From contig CM055092.1 of the NCBI GenBank assembly GCA_029204225.1, positions 81,203,870 to 81,267,869 of the forward strand: 64,000 bases of DNA, in the 5' to 3' direction. How positions within the stretch are numbered: position 1 is the first letter of the stretch; each line of letters starts with the position of its first letter. The translations under genes and the position numbers were made by a program. The notes under the pieces were generated by a model that had not been told where the DNA came from, searched no databases, and saw nothing but the letters and a program-made list of their open reading frames with translations. Source of the stretch: Diphasiastrum complanatum (Eukaryota; Streptophyta; Lycopodiopsida; Lycopodiales; Lycopodiaceae). Of this stretch, positions 23,179-34,394 are shown in pieces.

Positions 23179-24420
23179 TGTTGTGAAGCTACCTTTACAA
23201 GCTTTACTTCCGGCGCCATCGGCGCCAGCTATGTCCCCGGCGCCAGCAGCACCCCTGCTGCTCCCGGCGCCAACGGAGCCGGCGCCGCTCCCGGCTCCAC
23301 TGTGACAAGAATCCAGTCGGCGCCAAGTTCCTATGGCTGAAAATCTTTGATCGGTTCTAGCAGAGTCCAGAGAGCTCAGATCGATGTGCAATCACCTCAC
23401 ACGATCTAGGCATGATTAAAGGAAGCCTGGGGATCAATACAATCTAGAGAGAGAAAATGACTTTCTAGAAAGAGACTATACTAGAGAGAGAAAAAAATGT
23501 GCTTTACCAGCTTGGGTAGAGTGCTTGGTATGAGGGGGGTTTCGAATCGCACCAATACTATAGGGGAGTGTGGGTTGCGACTCGGGGCGAGCTCCAACCA
23601 AGTCTCAGCCTCCCTTGCTGGAATGTTGTCATGGCTCTCGCCTTGGCATGCTAACGCCCCGAAGACTAGGGTCGGTCACACACTTGAAATGTAACCTTCT
23701 CAGATTTATCAGTAAAGTGGGATTTTCCTCAAACTGACTTTGATTACCTTCTGGGTTTCAGTGTTCGGTAAAAGCGCCAGTTGTAAGGCCGTTTTCAAAA
23801 TTTTTAATTGGCACATAGCTGAGGGTCGTATCCCGGGACGCCAACGGTATGCCGCCGGGACCATTCCGTCCGTGGTGCCAGCGGTATGCTGTCAGGACCA
23901 TTTGGTGCAGGAACTGGTTGTTTCCATATCTGTCACGGCTTGTGGTTCTGTGTTTTCCTTGCATGAACGTGAATGGGTTAAGCTCTTGGGGAACGGGTTC
24001 TAACCTGTCGGCTGAGTTGGATGGCTTGCTTGGGTGGATGTTACCTGTTTATGGCTGTCCTGTCTGGCGTGGTGCCAGGTTGGCTTCCAGCGCTCGTGAC
24101 GAAGCTTTCAGCTGGTTAAGTCGGATGTAAGTCACACCGCTTGCTTGGAATGGATGTTACTCGTTTGTAACGAAGCTATGAGTTGGTTAAGTTTGATGTA
24201 TGTCGGGCGGCTTGCTTGGAGGGAAGTCACCCACATGGGGACCCCCGATCTGGCATGGCACCAGGTTGGATCTCAATGTTGGTTTTCGGAACTTCAAGTT
24301 GGTTAAGTCTGATCGTTGTTGGCGAGTTGGCTGCTTGTATGTCAAGTGGGTTTGGATGGCAAGAGTTGAAGGCTGGGAAGCTAAGTCGTGGTTTATGGTT
24401 TAGGGGTTGCCTGCGCTACA
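23179..24420 (+). repeat. LARD LTR 3, right end of the nest
   Basis: The 3' LTR starts TGTTGTGAAGC after a purine tract and ends GCGCTACA at 24,420, flanked by ATAGC. Near 24,393-24,408 about 16 bases differ from the other LTRs (TTATGGTTTAGGGGT instead of the usual TCCCGGCTCCCTTTGG), a local replacement. Confidence 0.75.
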
Positions 24421-26509
24421 ATAGCTTCTTGGTGCGAAGGGGAGAATTGCGACATGACCGGGACGGGGATTTGTGGTGCGGCATTCAACACTTGAGTGGC
24501 GGCTTTTTCATAGGCGTTGATAGTCTCTTTTGTCTTTGCCAACTCGGTTGAAGCTATTCCTTTGAACCTATCAAAGCGGCCTTGGAATCCCTGAAGGGCC
24601 CCTTTGTATGTTTCCACTTTCTTGAACAAATATGCAATCTCTGTCGGTGTAACCGGATGATCAAGTGTTTGTGTTTGCAGATATGCATCACGCTCAAGGG
24701 TGGTCGCATCCAATTCACCTTGAAGCCGTGTGTGATCTTGTTCGGCCATTTGTAATTGCCCCTTCAGCAGCTGCACCTGTTGCTTGGCATCTTGCACTGC
24801 CTTATCTACCTGATCCTGTGCGGTTGTCAGGGCATTTTGCAGGGCGCTGATGTAGGTTTCCAAGCGATCAGCTTGTTGCTGGGCCAATGTCTTTTTGCTT
24901 TCGGTCTTTTCTTCATTTTGCTTGGCTATCTTCACCTCTCGATCCAGCTGGACAATTTTTTGGCTGATCAGCGTGTTTTCGGATTCTAAATCAGAGATCC
25001 TCTGCTCCATTTCCTTCTTCTTATCCAACATAGACTGGATCACTTGCCCAAGGCTTGAAACTAACCCAAGAGCATCACCAGAATTGACAGTCGTGGAGGT
25101 GGCAGCAGCAGGAGACCCTGATGGTACTGTCCGTGGTAGGCGTGGAATAGGTGCCAAAGTCTCTTCTTCTTAAAAAATATCCTCATCTTCAAACCCTTCA
25201 GGCATCGTGACGTCGAACTGCTTCGGTGACTTGACAACTGTGTCGACCCGACGTGTGGCTGGGCTACCCTATGTGGGTGGTTGCTGACTGGCATCTTCGA
25301 CACCAACAATAGCTTCATGGTTATGCCCGAATCCTCTTCCAGGGGATTGGGGTTCAAAGGGTGCTGGGCTCTGGGGCCTTTCCAAGATTTTGGTGGCCCC
25401 AAGGGGGTCGGAATCATCAAACATATCCATGAAGAACTGTGTGTTGGGTGAGGTTGCTTCGGTGTGCGGGGGTGAGGCGGCCTGGGCAGCTGTGATGGGA
25501 ATGGTAGGCCCAATGGTCACAGACTGTCTTTGTATGGGAGCAGAGGCAAGGGAAGCATCAAAGGCGAGGGGAATGGGAAGTTCAGTGTGAACAGCAGCAT
25601 GGGGTGGAAGCGCAGCTGACGAGGTATGCCTAGTACGTCGTTGTGATGCGGAAGATGAGTCGGGAACTAAGATCTTGCTGCGTGGACGACGACAACTATG
25701 AGAGCTTGAGGCCTGGTAAGATAAATCGGCCGGTGCTTCTTCATAAACCGAAAGCATAGAATCCAAGTGGAAGCCATGGATTCTATTTTCTAAGTGAGAA
25801 GTGGCTAAGAGGGACAATAGAGAGCCGGCGGTGAACTGCTGCTGCTTTGTATTGGCCTTAATAGCTCGCTTGAGCTCACCAGAAACAGTCTTGAACCAGT
25901 TATATGGTTCAAGAGGGGCTTTGGCCAACTTTATGTGGGACTCGACAATCCTGTGAAGGATTTGAGATGTGATGCGGTCTTTCTTGAGGTTGCCAACCAT
26001 CAGAAAGGCTCAGTGATGGCTTCCAAAACGTAGCCATCATTAGTCCAATGCAGATCGTTGGTGAGGTCAATGTATGGCTTGATGGCCTATTTGGTGTGCT
26101 TGTGATTGGGTGAGGCGTGCGTACCGGATGAGATTCCTATAGCTGCAAGTGTGGCCTCAGTGACGCGCACCTTGTGTGTGGCTCCTTGGAAGGTGATGTA
26201 AAACTTGGATTTCTCTTCCTTCCATGTACTGAAGGCAAGAGTGATGAAATCCATATTGATGCGTGCTGAAAAGGCTCTCTCATGAGTACCCATTGCAGTA
26301 AGTAAAGGCTCTGCAAGGGTCATCCACTGAGTGACCATGCTTGTGCTAGGAAGAATCATGATGTTCGTTGCAGATGGGACATCACGATGGATAGTATAGC
26401 GCGGAGACTGGGAAGTATTGGTAGAAGACATGATGATCAGAAAGGAACTATAACCGCGTGAGAGTATATCAGAAGACAATGTAGGAAATTTGAAAGGCTT
26501 TGGTCGCAA
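24421..26509 (-). pseudogene. Main family G element, downstream ORF N-terminal two thirds
   Basis: This is an extra ORF on the same strand as gag-pol and after integrase. Likely start is MSSTNTSQ near 26,431. First part (26,431-25,800): RYTIHRDVPSATNIMILPS, RINMDFITLAFSTWKEEKSK, ATHKVRVTEATLAAIGIS and ESHIKLAKAPLEPYNWFK. Middle: Pro/Ser-rich linker. Last part (25,157-24,421): a long coiled coil, about residues 40-170 of that frame, rich in E, K and Q heptads. A stop near 26,085, a deletion of about 13 codons near 26,020 relative to the copy at 54,313, and stops near 25,267 and 25,170 break it. With the C-terminal part it would reach about 900 residues. There is no membrane segment or signal peptide, so it is not obviously envelope-like. 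Function unknown. Confidence 0.7.
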
Positions 26510-27243
26510 AAAAAATTTGCAAGATCTTCGCTAGCATAAATGAGGAATGAATCGAATTCATCCAACTTATAGGTGAATTTGGTGGGTCCATTACACTAAA
26601 TAGTAGTTGGGCTGATCAGTTATGAACAAAAATTTGCAAGCATGTACAGTATTGTAAAAATAGGCTATAAAAATCTTGGCGAAGGTTTTTAGGGATCTGA
26701 ACCTATCAGGCAAACATTTTCCAGGGCTGGCGAAGGATGAACCTTAGCCCAGGAGCTTCGCCCAGGTCCTATTATAAATGTTTTTCTCCACAATCTTAAC
26801 CTTTGAACAACCTAATTTTGACATTTTAAGATCATCTAGCAGGTCGACGAAGGTTCATAATGACTTTATGATTATCGGTGAAGGTTCCCAAAATGGCATA
26901 TCACTGAACATTCGTCTGACTCAAAAATTGTGTTTTCTCTTGTCAGAAACCTTCGCCCACCTCAATTTAGACAAATCAAGGGTGGATATACAGTCTGAGA
27001 GCTCAACAAAGGTTTCTGATATTGTATTGGCCAAATCGGCCCAAAAAAGTGGTTTTCTAAGTCATTTTCCATAAAAATATTGTGCATCATTTTCCTTATG
27101 CTGATGACTTCCTGACTTTTGCTCATTAGTCTTTCCATTTTTTATTTTTTTTTCTTTTAACTGTCTTTTTCCAAAAAAAGTCAGCAAATTAAATACTGAA
27201 AACAAAAAATTGAAAACAAATAAAATGAAAAAATATATTGAGA
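26510..27243 (-). other. Family G non-coding spacer between pol and the downstream ORF
   Basis: No ORF is supported. The stretch carries several copies of GGCGAAGGTT or close variants in both orientations (near 26,680, 26,731, 26,756, 26,842, 26,879 and 26,951). The same word fills the leader before gag (33,455-34,060). Part of it should be the 5' untranslated region of the downstream ORF. Confidence 0.5.
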
Positions 27244-28566
27244 TCAGGCTTGCTGAACTGGCGGAGCAGGCTGCCGAAACTTGCGTAATCGACTGCCATT
27301 TACCGGAGTATCAAATCGTTTTCCATCCAAGTGCTCAAGAATTACTACGCCATAGTTAATGATGTCTTTCACTTTATACGGGCCTTCCCCAGTAAACTTC
27401 AACTTACCCTTGATCAGCTTGGTTTTGTACATCAATGCAAGATCTCCTGCTTCTAGATCTTTCTTTTGCAATCGTCGATCGTGCCATGCCTTGCGGTAGG
27501 ATTTCTCTGCTGCTAAGGCATGAACTGTCATCAATCGGGTTTCACATAATTTGTGCAACACATCGTGACGAAGTTGTAAAGACTGATCATCATTTAATCG
27601 TTCCGTTGCTGCTATGCATAAAGATGGGATTAAAAATTCAATTGGCATAACTGCATCTTGACCATAAACCAGTTGAAAAGGTGTTTGATTTGTACTATTT
27701 TTGTAAGCGGTTCTGAATGCCCATAATGCTGCATACAGTTTATGGTCCCAATCAGACTGACTTGCTTCAACCGTCTTTGTCATAATGGTGTACAGAATCT
27801 TATTGGAAGATTCAGCTTGGCCATTCCCTCTGGGATAATAGGGAGTACTAAATCTATGTATAACAAAAACATCTTCCAGTAAACACTTTATTGTTTGATT
27901 AACAAAGTGTGTACCTCGATCACTGACAATTTCGATCGGACATCCAAATCTGATTATAATATTTTCATATATAAACTTGGCCATAGATTTCGCATCAGCT
28001 ACTTTGACAGCTTTGGCTTCAACCCACTTGGTCATATAATCAGTTACGACGATAATGTATCGGGCCTGAAATCCTTGAGTAGCGGGATGAATAGGACCAA
28101 CATAATCTAGTCCCTATTTTTCAAACGGTGCTTGCGATAAAACCCGATGTAGGGGTTCATAATTCGGTCGAGTAGGCCGTCGTGGTCGTTGACAGACATC
28201 ACATGTCTGAATAAAATTTTTTGTGTCCTTATAAAGTATAGGCCACCAACAACCAGATTGCAAAAGTTTGCGAACAGTAATATCTATAGAGAAGTGTCCT
28301 CCACCTATGCCATCATGTGAAAACATGATTAGATCTTGTACTTCATGCGGTAAAATACACCTTCATAAAATATTATCTGATCCACGACGATACAATTGTC
28401 CTGCAATTAATTGATAAGGTTGAGCCTTATAAATCAATTGTCTTTTCTGTACTTTTGTCAAAGAGTCATTCGGTTGTCCTAGCATCATGTACTCAACAAT
28501 ATCTGCCGCCCACTCAGGTACTGCTTCAACATGGAACAACGCAGCATCTGGCAGTTCATCATCCAC
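27244..28566 (-). pseudogene. Family G integrase
   Basis: Integrase inserts the element's DNA into the host chromosome. The zinc-binding part is at 28,326-28,114 (SHDGIGGGHFS, then CDVC). The catalytic core shows the three acidic residues: D in GLDYVGP near 28,105, D in SDRGTHF and E in NGQAESSNK within the open frame 28,035-27,244. The C-terminal part has GDLALMYKTKLIKGKLKFTG and GPYKVKDI, the usual gypsy GPY/F module, and no chromodomain. Frame breaks near 28,363 and 28,113 separate the zinc-binding part; the last 263 residues are fully open. It follows RNase H and precedes the spacer and downstream ORF. Confidence 0.85.
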
Positions 28567-28593
28567 TTCAGTATTAACTGGTGCGGATTCAAT

Positions 28594-29441
28594 TCATGAA
28601 ATGTGATCGGCTAAATAATGTTGCTTCCCCTTTCTGACCACGATTCGAAAGTCAAATTCAGTCAATAATAATAACCATCTTGTAATCCGTCCAGTATTAC
28701 ACATCTTATTTACCAAGTAAAGTAACGATTGATGATCCGTATAAAATGCAAAGTGCGTTTCCATGAGATAGTGACGAAATTTCCGAACAGAAAAAATCAT
28801 GGCTAGCGCTTCACGTTCTGTTGTTGAATAATTCTTCTCTGGATCTGTAAGCTATCTGCTTGCAAATCGTATAGGATAATCCTTCTTATAGTCACTTGCC
28901 TGTGTCAAAACTGATCCAATAGCGTATTTTGAGACATCCGTATGAACATGAAACTCTAATGTCCAATCTGGAGAACGCAGTAAAGATAATGCTTTTTTTA
29001 ATTTTTCAAAGGCTTCTTACGCCTCTACTGTCCAAATAGGAACAATAGTTAATTTGTATATAGGTCGTGCTAAATCCGCAAAGAAGATAATAAAAATTCG
29101 ATAGTAGTTCACATGACCCATAAACACATAAACTCCTCGAATTGTTGCTGGCGGTGGCAATTCCACAATAACTTTGATCTTAAAATAATCAGTGGCAATA
29201 CCATGTCTTGATATCACATGTCCAAACACCACTCCGTGAGAAACCCATATCTGGCATTTTTCTGGATTTAGAGATATCTGATATTTGCGGCATCTTTCAA
29301 AGACTTTCTCCAATCGATCTCATCCAAGTAAATTTCAAGGAATTTCTACAGATAATTTTTAAAGGCAAATTGCATTACTCTTTGGAATGAACTTGGTGCA
29401 TTATAGAGTCCAAACGACATTACCTTGTAAGCATATGTGCC
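28594..29441 (-). pseudogene. Family G reverse transcriptase C-terminal half and RNase H
   Basis: This continues the RT from 29,442. It has FGLYNAPSSFQRVM, then the active-site box, which here reads YLDE instead of YxDD (near 29,330), then NPEKCQIWVSHGVVFGHVIS (29,313-29,017). RNase H follows: HTDVSKYAIGSVLTQ, ESEKNYSTTEREALA-like sequence, and FYTDHQSLLYL ending RKGKQHYLADHIS at 28,594. Stops near 29,016, 28,850 and 29,345 and a probable frameshift at the active site disable it. RNase H removes the RNA strand during reverse transcription. Confidence 0.8.
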
Positions 29442-30110
29442 TCATGCTGTTGCAAAAGCAGTTTTGTGGTGATCGGCAGGTGCAATCTTAACCTGGTTGT
29501 AACCACTAAATCCATCCAGGAAACTATAACCTTCCGCTCCAGCAAGGCGATCTAAAATGCTTTCAGTAAAAGGTAATGGAAAGTGATCCTTCTGTGTCAC
29601 TTTATTCAATGCTTTGAGATTCACATAGATTCGCAATTTCCCATTTTTCTTAGGAACAATGACAATCGGTGAAATCCATTCGGTATGCTCGATCTCATAA
29701 ATGAAATCAGCGTCAAACAATCTCTGAAGTTCTTTCTTTATCAGATCTGCCACATTAGGATTACATTGATATAACTTTCTAACCTTTGGTACTGCATCAG
29801 GTACTAAAGGTATGGTATGTTCAATGATTGATGTCGAAATACCCTTCAAATCTTGATAAGTCCATGCAAAACAATCTTGATACTTAGTAAGTAGCAAACG
29901 GAGTGCTTGATACTGTTCAGGAGTAAGTTGTAATCCCACTTGTACAAACTTTTCTGGTTCTCCTGGTTCTGCAAAATTCATTGGCTGCGTCCTAGCTGGG
30001 CCATCGTAAACCTCTTTAGATTCCGGCATGTGTTCTTCAGGTTCAGGATGTGCTTTAGGTAATATGATAATCACATCATCCAGTGTATAACGTTTAAAAT
30101 GCTTTGGCAT
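29442..30110 (-). pseudogene. Family G reverse transcriptase N-terminal half
   Basis: A 222-residue open frame copies element RNA into DNA in the intact protein. A linker with QVGLQLTPEQYQALRLLLTKYQDCFAW leads into the RT fingers and palm: SPIVIVPKKNGKLRIYVNLKALNKVT, HFPLPFTESILDRLAGAEG and YSFLDGFSGYNQVKIAP, with the first catalytic Asp in FLDGFSGYNQ. It ends at a stop after KTAFATA, where the family would continue WGTYAY; a Trp codon has become TGA. The sequence and the tRNA-Asp-like primer site fit the Tat/Athila side of gypsy rather than chromoviruses. Confidence 0.85.
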
Positions 30111-30167
30111 ATTATGTTGTACTACATTTGCTTGTTCTTTTTCGAAAGGACTTGTCTTGGATCTTCG

Positions 30168-30742
30168 TTAAGTCTTCTTAGCAGGAATTGATCGTGGAGG
30201 TGATGACTTTCGGGATGATAAGTCTTTCCTCTTAGGTGAAGACTTCCTAGACGATGATGTCTTGCTGGAGATCTGACTTGAAGAATCATTCTTGACTTTT
30301 CCTTTGCCTTTATCCAATAGAGGTGGCACTTTTTTTAAATCAATCTTTTGAGGGGGATTTTCCCATTTCAGGACCGTATTATAATGTTGCTTTGCTTGTT
30401 TCTTCGTCATCAAACCTGTCATCCTGTCTCCCTTCAATATAACTGCTTTGGGCAATTTGATTGTTCGGTTCATCAGGAACATTACGCACTCTAAATCTGG
30501 TCGGATCCATATGATGTAGAATCTGTTCATCCGTAAGTTTTGCATTGCCATCATAAGTTAAGGCATGGCTTATTGGTATGAAATCATCCTCAATTGGATC
30601 TGGTATAGGTTCCATTGATATCCAGGCTACATTCAACACATTTAGTGGAAACGTGATTGGCGTATCCAAAGTTCGATCTAACAAGGAAATCTCGCTTATC
30701 TCTGATTGAATATCTTGTTGACACATATATCCTGCTGTACAA
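30168..30742 (-). pseudogene. Family G protease-RT linker
   Basis: Two overlapping frames (30,852-30,379 and 30,554-30,168) carry the region between protease and RT. The first is acidic and Ile/Pro-rich with PDPIEDDFIPISHALTYDG. The second ends in a Lys/Ser-rich tail with SSSQISSKTSSSRKSSPKRK and repeated SSRKSSP, a basic, possibly nucleic-acid-binding segment. A frameshift around 30,430 separates them. No enzymatic domain is recognised. Confidence 0.45.
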
Positions 30743-31556
30743 TCAATTGTTGCAAGAGCTTCGTTCCAGTTGATAGTATCTGTTTGAGAATCGCAGTGAA
30801 CGCTCAATTTTTTCTCGATCACAAGTGTGATCCGTTGTTGATGAATCGTCATCCGATTTTTGAACCACTATCTTGATAGTCCAAGTCGTAGGATCAATTT
30901 TAACTGCACGTTCACGATTTTCAAAAGTGATTTTGCCGGTACCCCAGTTATGAATTACTTGCGCAACTCGTAACCATGGACGTCCTAAGAGAACTCGGTA
31001 GACATTTGGTGCTTCTGGTAAGTCCATCATGACGAAGGTAATGACGAACTGTAATCCTGACAGGTATATCTTCCACCATTCCTTGTGGACGAACCGTCGT
31101 TTGATCAGCTAGTTTAGTAGGAAAAGTAGCAGGCTTAATCTTTGTAAGGCCCCATTTTGTACATAGCTTTGTAGAAATCAGGTTAACTCCTAAACCGCCA
31201 TCTATCACGGCTGCTTCTTTAGAAAATTGACTATGTTGTATCGGCAGAGTGATATTTTTTTGTTCACTCTCCCAAGCTCCTCCAACATGTAGTACATCGT
31301 TAGATGCTTCAAATCCAGCGCAAAAAAGCGGCTCCTGATGGTCTTCTGATTCTTCTTGGGCTAACTTTTGTGCTAAGACTTCTTTTGCTTTTGGCACCAA
31401 CTTTAGGAGCTCTCCCAGTGAAATATTGATCTTGCTAGACAAAATATTCATGAGTAATTTTGTATGCGATGATTCCGGTTCAGTCATCTTGAAGGGTTCT
31501 TCGTGATGATGTAATTGATCATTCATATTCGTACGTAAATTTCTTGGAGGCTGCAA
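30743..31556 (-). pseudogene. Family G aspartic protease
   Basis: Retroelement protease cuts the Gag-Pol precursor. In frame 31,556-30,948 the active-site loop reads AAVIDGGLGVNLIS, where Ser or Thr (D-S/T-G) is expected in the third position, so the centre is DGG. The C-terminal block YRVLLGRPWLRVAQVIHNW is in another frame (31,030-30,743), showing a frameshift near 31,040. The preceding sequence PLFCAGFEASNDVLHVGG and the following DPTTWTIKI match the layout of Tat/Athila-like proteases. Inactive as it stands. Confidence 0.7.
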
Positions 31557-31628
31557 TGGTGAAGACCGAACTTCAGCTGTTATTTTAGTAGCTTCAAGTT
31601 CCTATTCTTCTTGCAGATGCTTAATCCA

Positions 31629-33211
31629 CTATCTCATATCCTGATATCTTTGTTTTTCTGCATTAAGATTTGGATAGACTTCTGATGTTATTGGTGTATC
31701 GTTCAATGGTATAGAATCAGCAGGTACTGAATCCACTACTGGTTCTTTTTGCTTTTTTGCTCTGGTGATCACCATCAAGGGTGCACTTGGTTTATTATGA
31801 GCTACCGATCCTTGCTTGATTGTTATCAAATTTACAGGTGCTGTAGCTGGTGGTGGCTTTGGTCTTGCTGGAGAGTCTTTATAGCAATGCCCATATCCAC
31901 AATCACAATGGAATGGTACAAATTTTTCTTTATTTGGGCATTCTGCAACTTTGTGATTTTCTCCACATGCAAAGCATCGAAGTGGTGCTCTGGCCCAATT
32001 TCTCGAGGCTTGTTGTTGAGCGGTGGCATAAATGGCATACTGTTCTGAAGATCCACCTTCCTGATCATTACCATAGCTCCATTGCTCATCACTTTCGTAA
32101 GGTTCTGGTTCCATCAAATTGGCAGGAGGAGCGGAGTGCTTTGGTGGGGCAGGCAAAGCTAGACGTTCCGGGTATCCAAGAGTAGATTGTCATAGTCTTG
32201 TTGCTAGATTGCCTCCATACTGTGGATCTCGATATCCCATCTGGGCATACCATTGCTGAATCAGCCGAGGGTTGAAGTTGCAAAAGGCAGTATCATGGTC
32301 AGGTGAATTACACAGATGGCAAACATTGATTTCCATTCATTTTTTCAATTGAGGACACTCATTCACAATGTGATTTCTTGTACAAATAGAACACCAAACA
32401 TTTTCCCTGGTAGAAAAAGTCTTTGCAAACTTCTTAGGTTCCTTGTTCGCTTTTCCGTGGAAATTTTCCAATGCTTTGACCTTCTCATCTTCAAATTGCA
32501 ACTGAAACTTTTCCATCTGTTTCTGTTGGGTCTTCCCAAGTTTCTTGAACTCATTGAGCATCATTTATGCAGTAGCATTGGCATTCGTTGATGCAATAGT
32601 GGTGGATGTCGTAGTAGTCTGCCCTGCTGTATAAGGCATCATACTGACATTCGGCTCATCATCTGAATATTCATCTTCCTCCTGAATTGCATCGTCCATC
32701 GCATTTTGCAAAAGTGCGTACTCATTATGGCGTTTCAATTCACGTCTGATCCGTTTAGGTAGTCCTGACAAAAACCACATAATCATGGCATTTTCATTAA
32801 TCAGCTCAGTCTCACATTCAGATCTAAGACCCTTTCGATGTAATCTCAAACCATTTCCTGCTTTTCCATTTTAATTTTACTTAAAATTAGGAAAGGGTCT
32901 TCCATAAACTTCCGCGGTTTGAACCGTGTGATAAGGGCTTGTTTAACAACCTCCCAATCTATACGCTCAGTTTCATCTTGGTTATAGTACCAATCTTGTG
33001 CTGCGCCTGTTAAGGCCATAGGAAACAACTTAAGTTTATCTTGAGGATAAATCTCACAATAGACCCCACAAGATTCAGCATAGCTCTGAAGAAATTGAAC
33101 TGGATCTGTTAATCCATTATATTTGGGTAGATCCAATCGGGGTGCTCTTTTAACAATATTTGGATTGACCTCCAGTGGAGCACCTCCAGGAGCAGCTCTA
33201 GGGGCAGCCAT
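31629..33211 (-). pseudogene. Family G gag with three zinc knuckles
   Basis: Gag forms the particle and binds element RNA. It starts MAAPRAAPGG at 33,211. The capsid-like part has RLDLPKYNGLTDPVQFLQSY, AAQDWYYNQ and ALITRFKPRKF, then after a frame break near 32,850 ELINENAMIMWFLSGLPKRI. Next come EFKKLGKTQQKQMEKFQ and three zinc knuckles: CSICTRNHIVNEC (C-x2-C-x3-H-x4-C), VCHLCNSPDHDTAFC (C-x2-C-x4-H-x4-C) and CFACGENHKVAEC (C-x2-C-x3-H-x4-C), followed by a Cys/His string HCDCGYGHC. Stops near 32,565, 32,336 and 32,190 break it. Most plant gypsy gags have one knuckle. Confidence 0.75.
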
Positions 33212-34372
33212 TTAGATCAAATTGATAATGTGACTGGATATAGATTTTTCCAAAAACTATCTCAGATTAGATCTGCTAGCTCTATTCCACTTTTCAAGAA
33301 TCTGATTCTATATGATGAAGAACTACCCAAAATTCAATCAATCGATACTTCTCAAAAATGATAAATCTCTCAAAGTCTAATTCAGAATATATTAGATCTG
33401 ATCCAAATTTTGACAGAGACTTGATCTGGAAAATCAGAAACTAAAAATAGGACTGGCGAAGGTTCTCTAGGCGAAGGTTGTCTCGACGAAGGTTCAACAG
33501 TGCTATTTTGGGATAAAACTCTCTGAACACTTTTCTGGCAATTTCATGGGAAATAACCTTCGCCGACTTCTTTGATGGAAGATCTGACACAGATAAAACT
33601 ATTAACAATCGGGCGAAGGTTTCTGACACAAGAAAATACAGTTTTTGTGAGAGGGTAAAAATCAAGATTTTTTGTGATCTGATCAAGATAAATCTTCGTC
33701 GAACTCAAAAATAGTATTTTTATATAAATAGAATGTTCTGGAAACTCGGCGAAGGTTTGGGCGAAGGATCAAGAGTAATACTGGTAATTTTGCAAAAAAG
33801 TGACTTTTTTTGGCAAAAATATGACAATATGACAAACCTTTCTATTTTTGGTATTATTCTATGCCGACCTGGCAGTAGATAGATCTAAATCACATCTAAA
33901 CATAGTGAATTGGGCGAAGGTTCTTTTTTTGTAATTTTTTTGGGTGTTTTTTGGTGGTTTTTCTGATGTTTCTGAAAAATTGCTAGGAATTAATCTTCGC
34001 CCTTCAAATTGAAGGTTCTGTAAACAAAACCAAAGGTATCTGCAACTTGGCGAAGGTTTCCTGATTGAGGGTATAAAGTTCTGGGCTCTGATGACACTTT
34101 TTGACTCTTTTTGACCAAATTTGGCAGATTTGATCGATTTTTGTTATTTTCTCTGATATCTCAGATCCAAATGGATCTTAAGATTGGTGATCTGAATAGC
34201 TTTCCCTATTTAATAATCAGATTAGATTTCAAACAAGCAAATCCACTCAAAACTAGCAAAATCAATCCCAAACTAACCCTACAATGCCGTTTTAACACTA
34301 TTCATGCCATGAGATGCCTAATGCAAGCTAACCATCATCCAAACATGTTGCAAACTGAAAAAATGGCATAGC
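33212..34372 (-). other. Family G untranslated leader with repeated GGCGAAGGTT
   Basis: About 1.16 kb lie between the primer site and gag. No ORF is supported. The word GGCGAAGGTT or a one-base variant occurs about eleven times in both orientations (for example 33,455, 33,470, 33,484, 33,612, 33,749, 33,760, 33,912 and 34,049, with reverse copies near 33,556, 33,689 and 34,001). This is where packaging and dimerisation signals would lie in a retroelement; that role is inferred. Confidence 0.55.
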
Positions 34373-34390
34373 TCCCCGGCCACAGTGCCA
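34373..34390 (-). other. Family G primer binding site, tRNA-Asp type
   Basis: Read on the minus strand, TGGCACTGTGGCCGGGGA starts four bases after the LTR end ACTACA. It closely matches the complement of the plant tRNA-Asp 3' end (TGGCGCCGTTGCCGGGGA) used by Athila/Tat-type gypsy elements. It fixes the 5' end of the element and the LTR boundary. Confidence 0.75.
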
Positions 34391-34394
34391 AAAT

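Larger units (their letters stand above)
12361..24420 (+). mobile_element. Nest of non-coding LTR retrotransposons (LARDs) inside the G downstream ORF
   Basis: A 12.06-kb block begins TGTTGTAAAG and ends GCGCTACA, flanked by ACAGC (12,356-12,360) and ATAGC (24,421-24,425), a 4-of-5 target duplication. It contains LTR, internal region, LTR, internal region, LTR in tandem on the plus strand. A reversed copy sits inside the first LTR. Each LTR is about 1.2 kb and is followed by a site matching initiator tRNA-Met (TGGTATCAGAGCC) and preceded by a purine tract. No gag or pol is present in either internal region, so these are non-autonomous elements needing proteins from another element. Confidence 0.8.
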
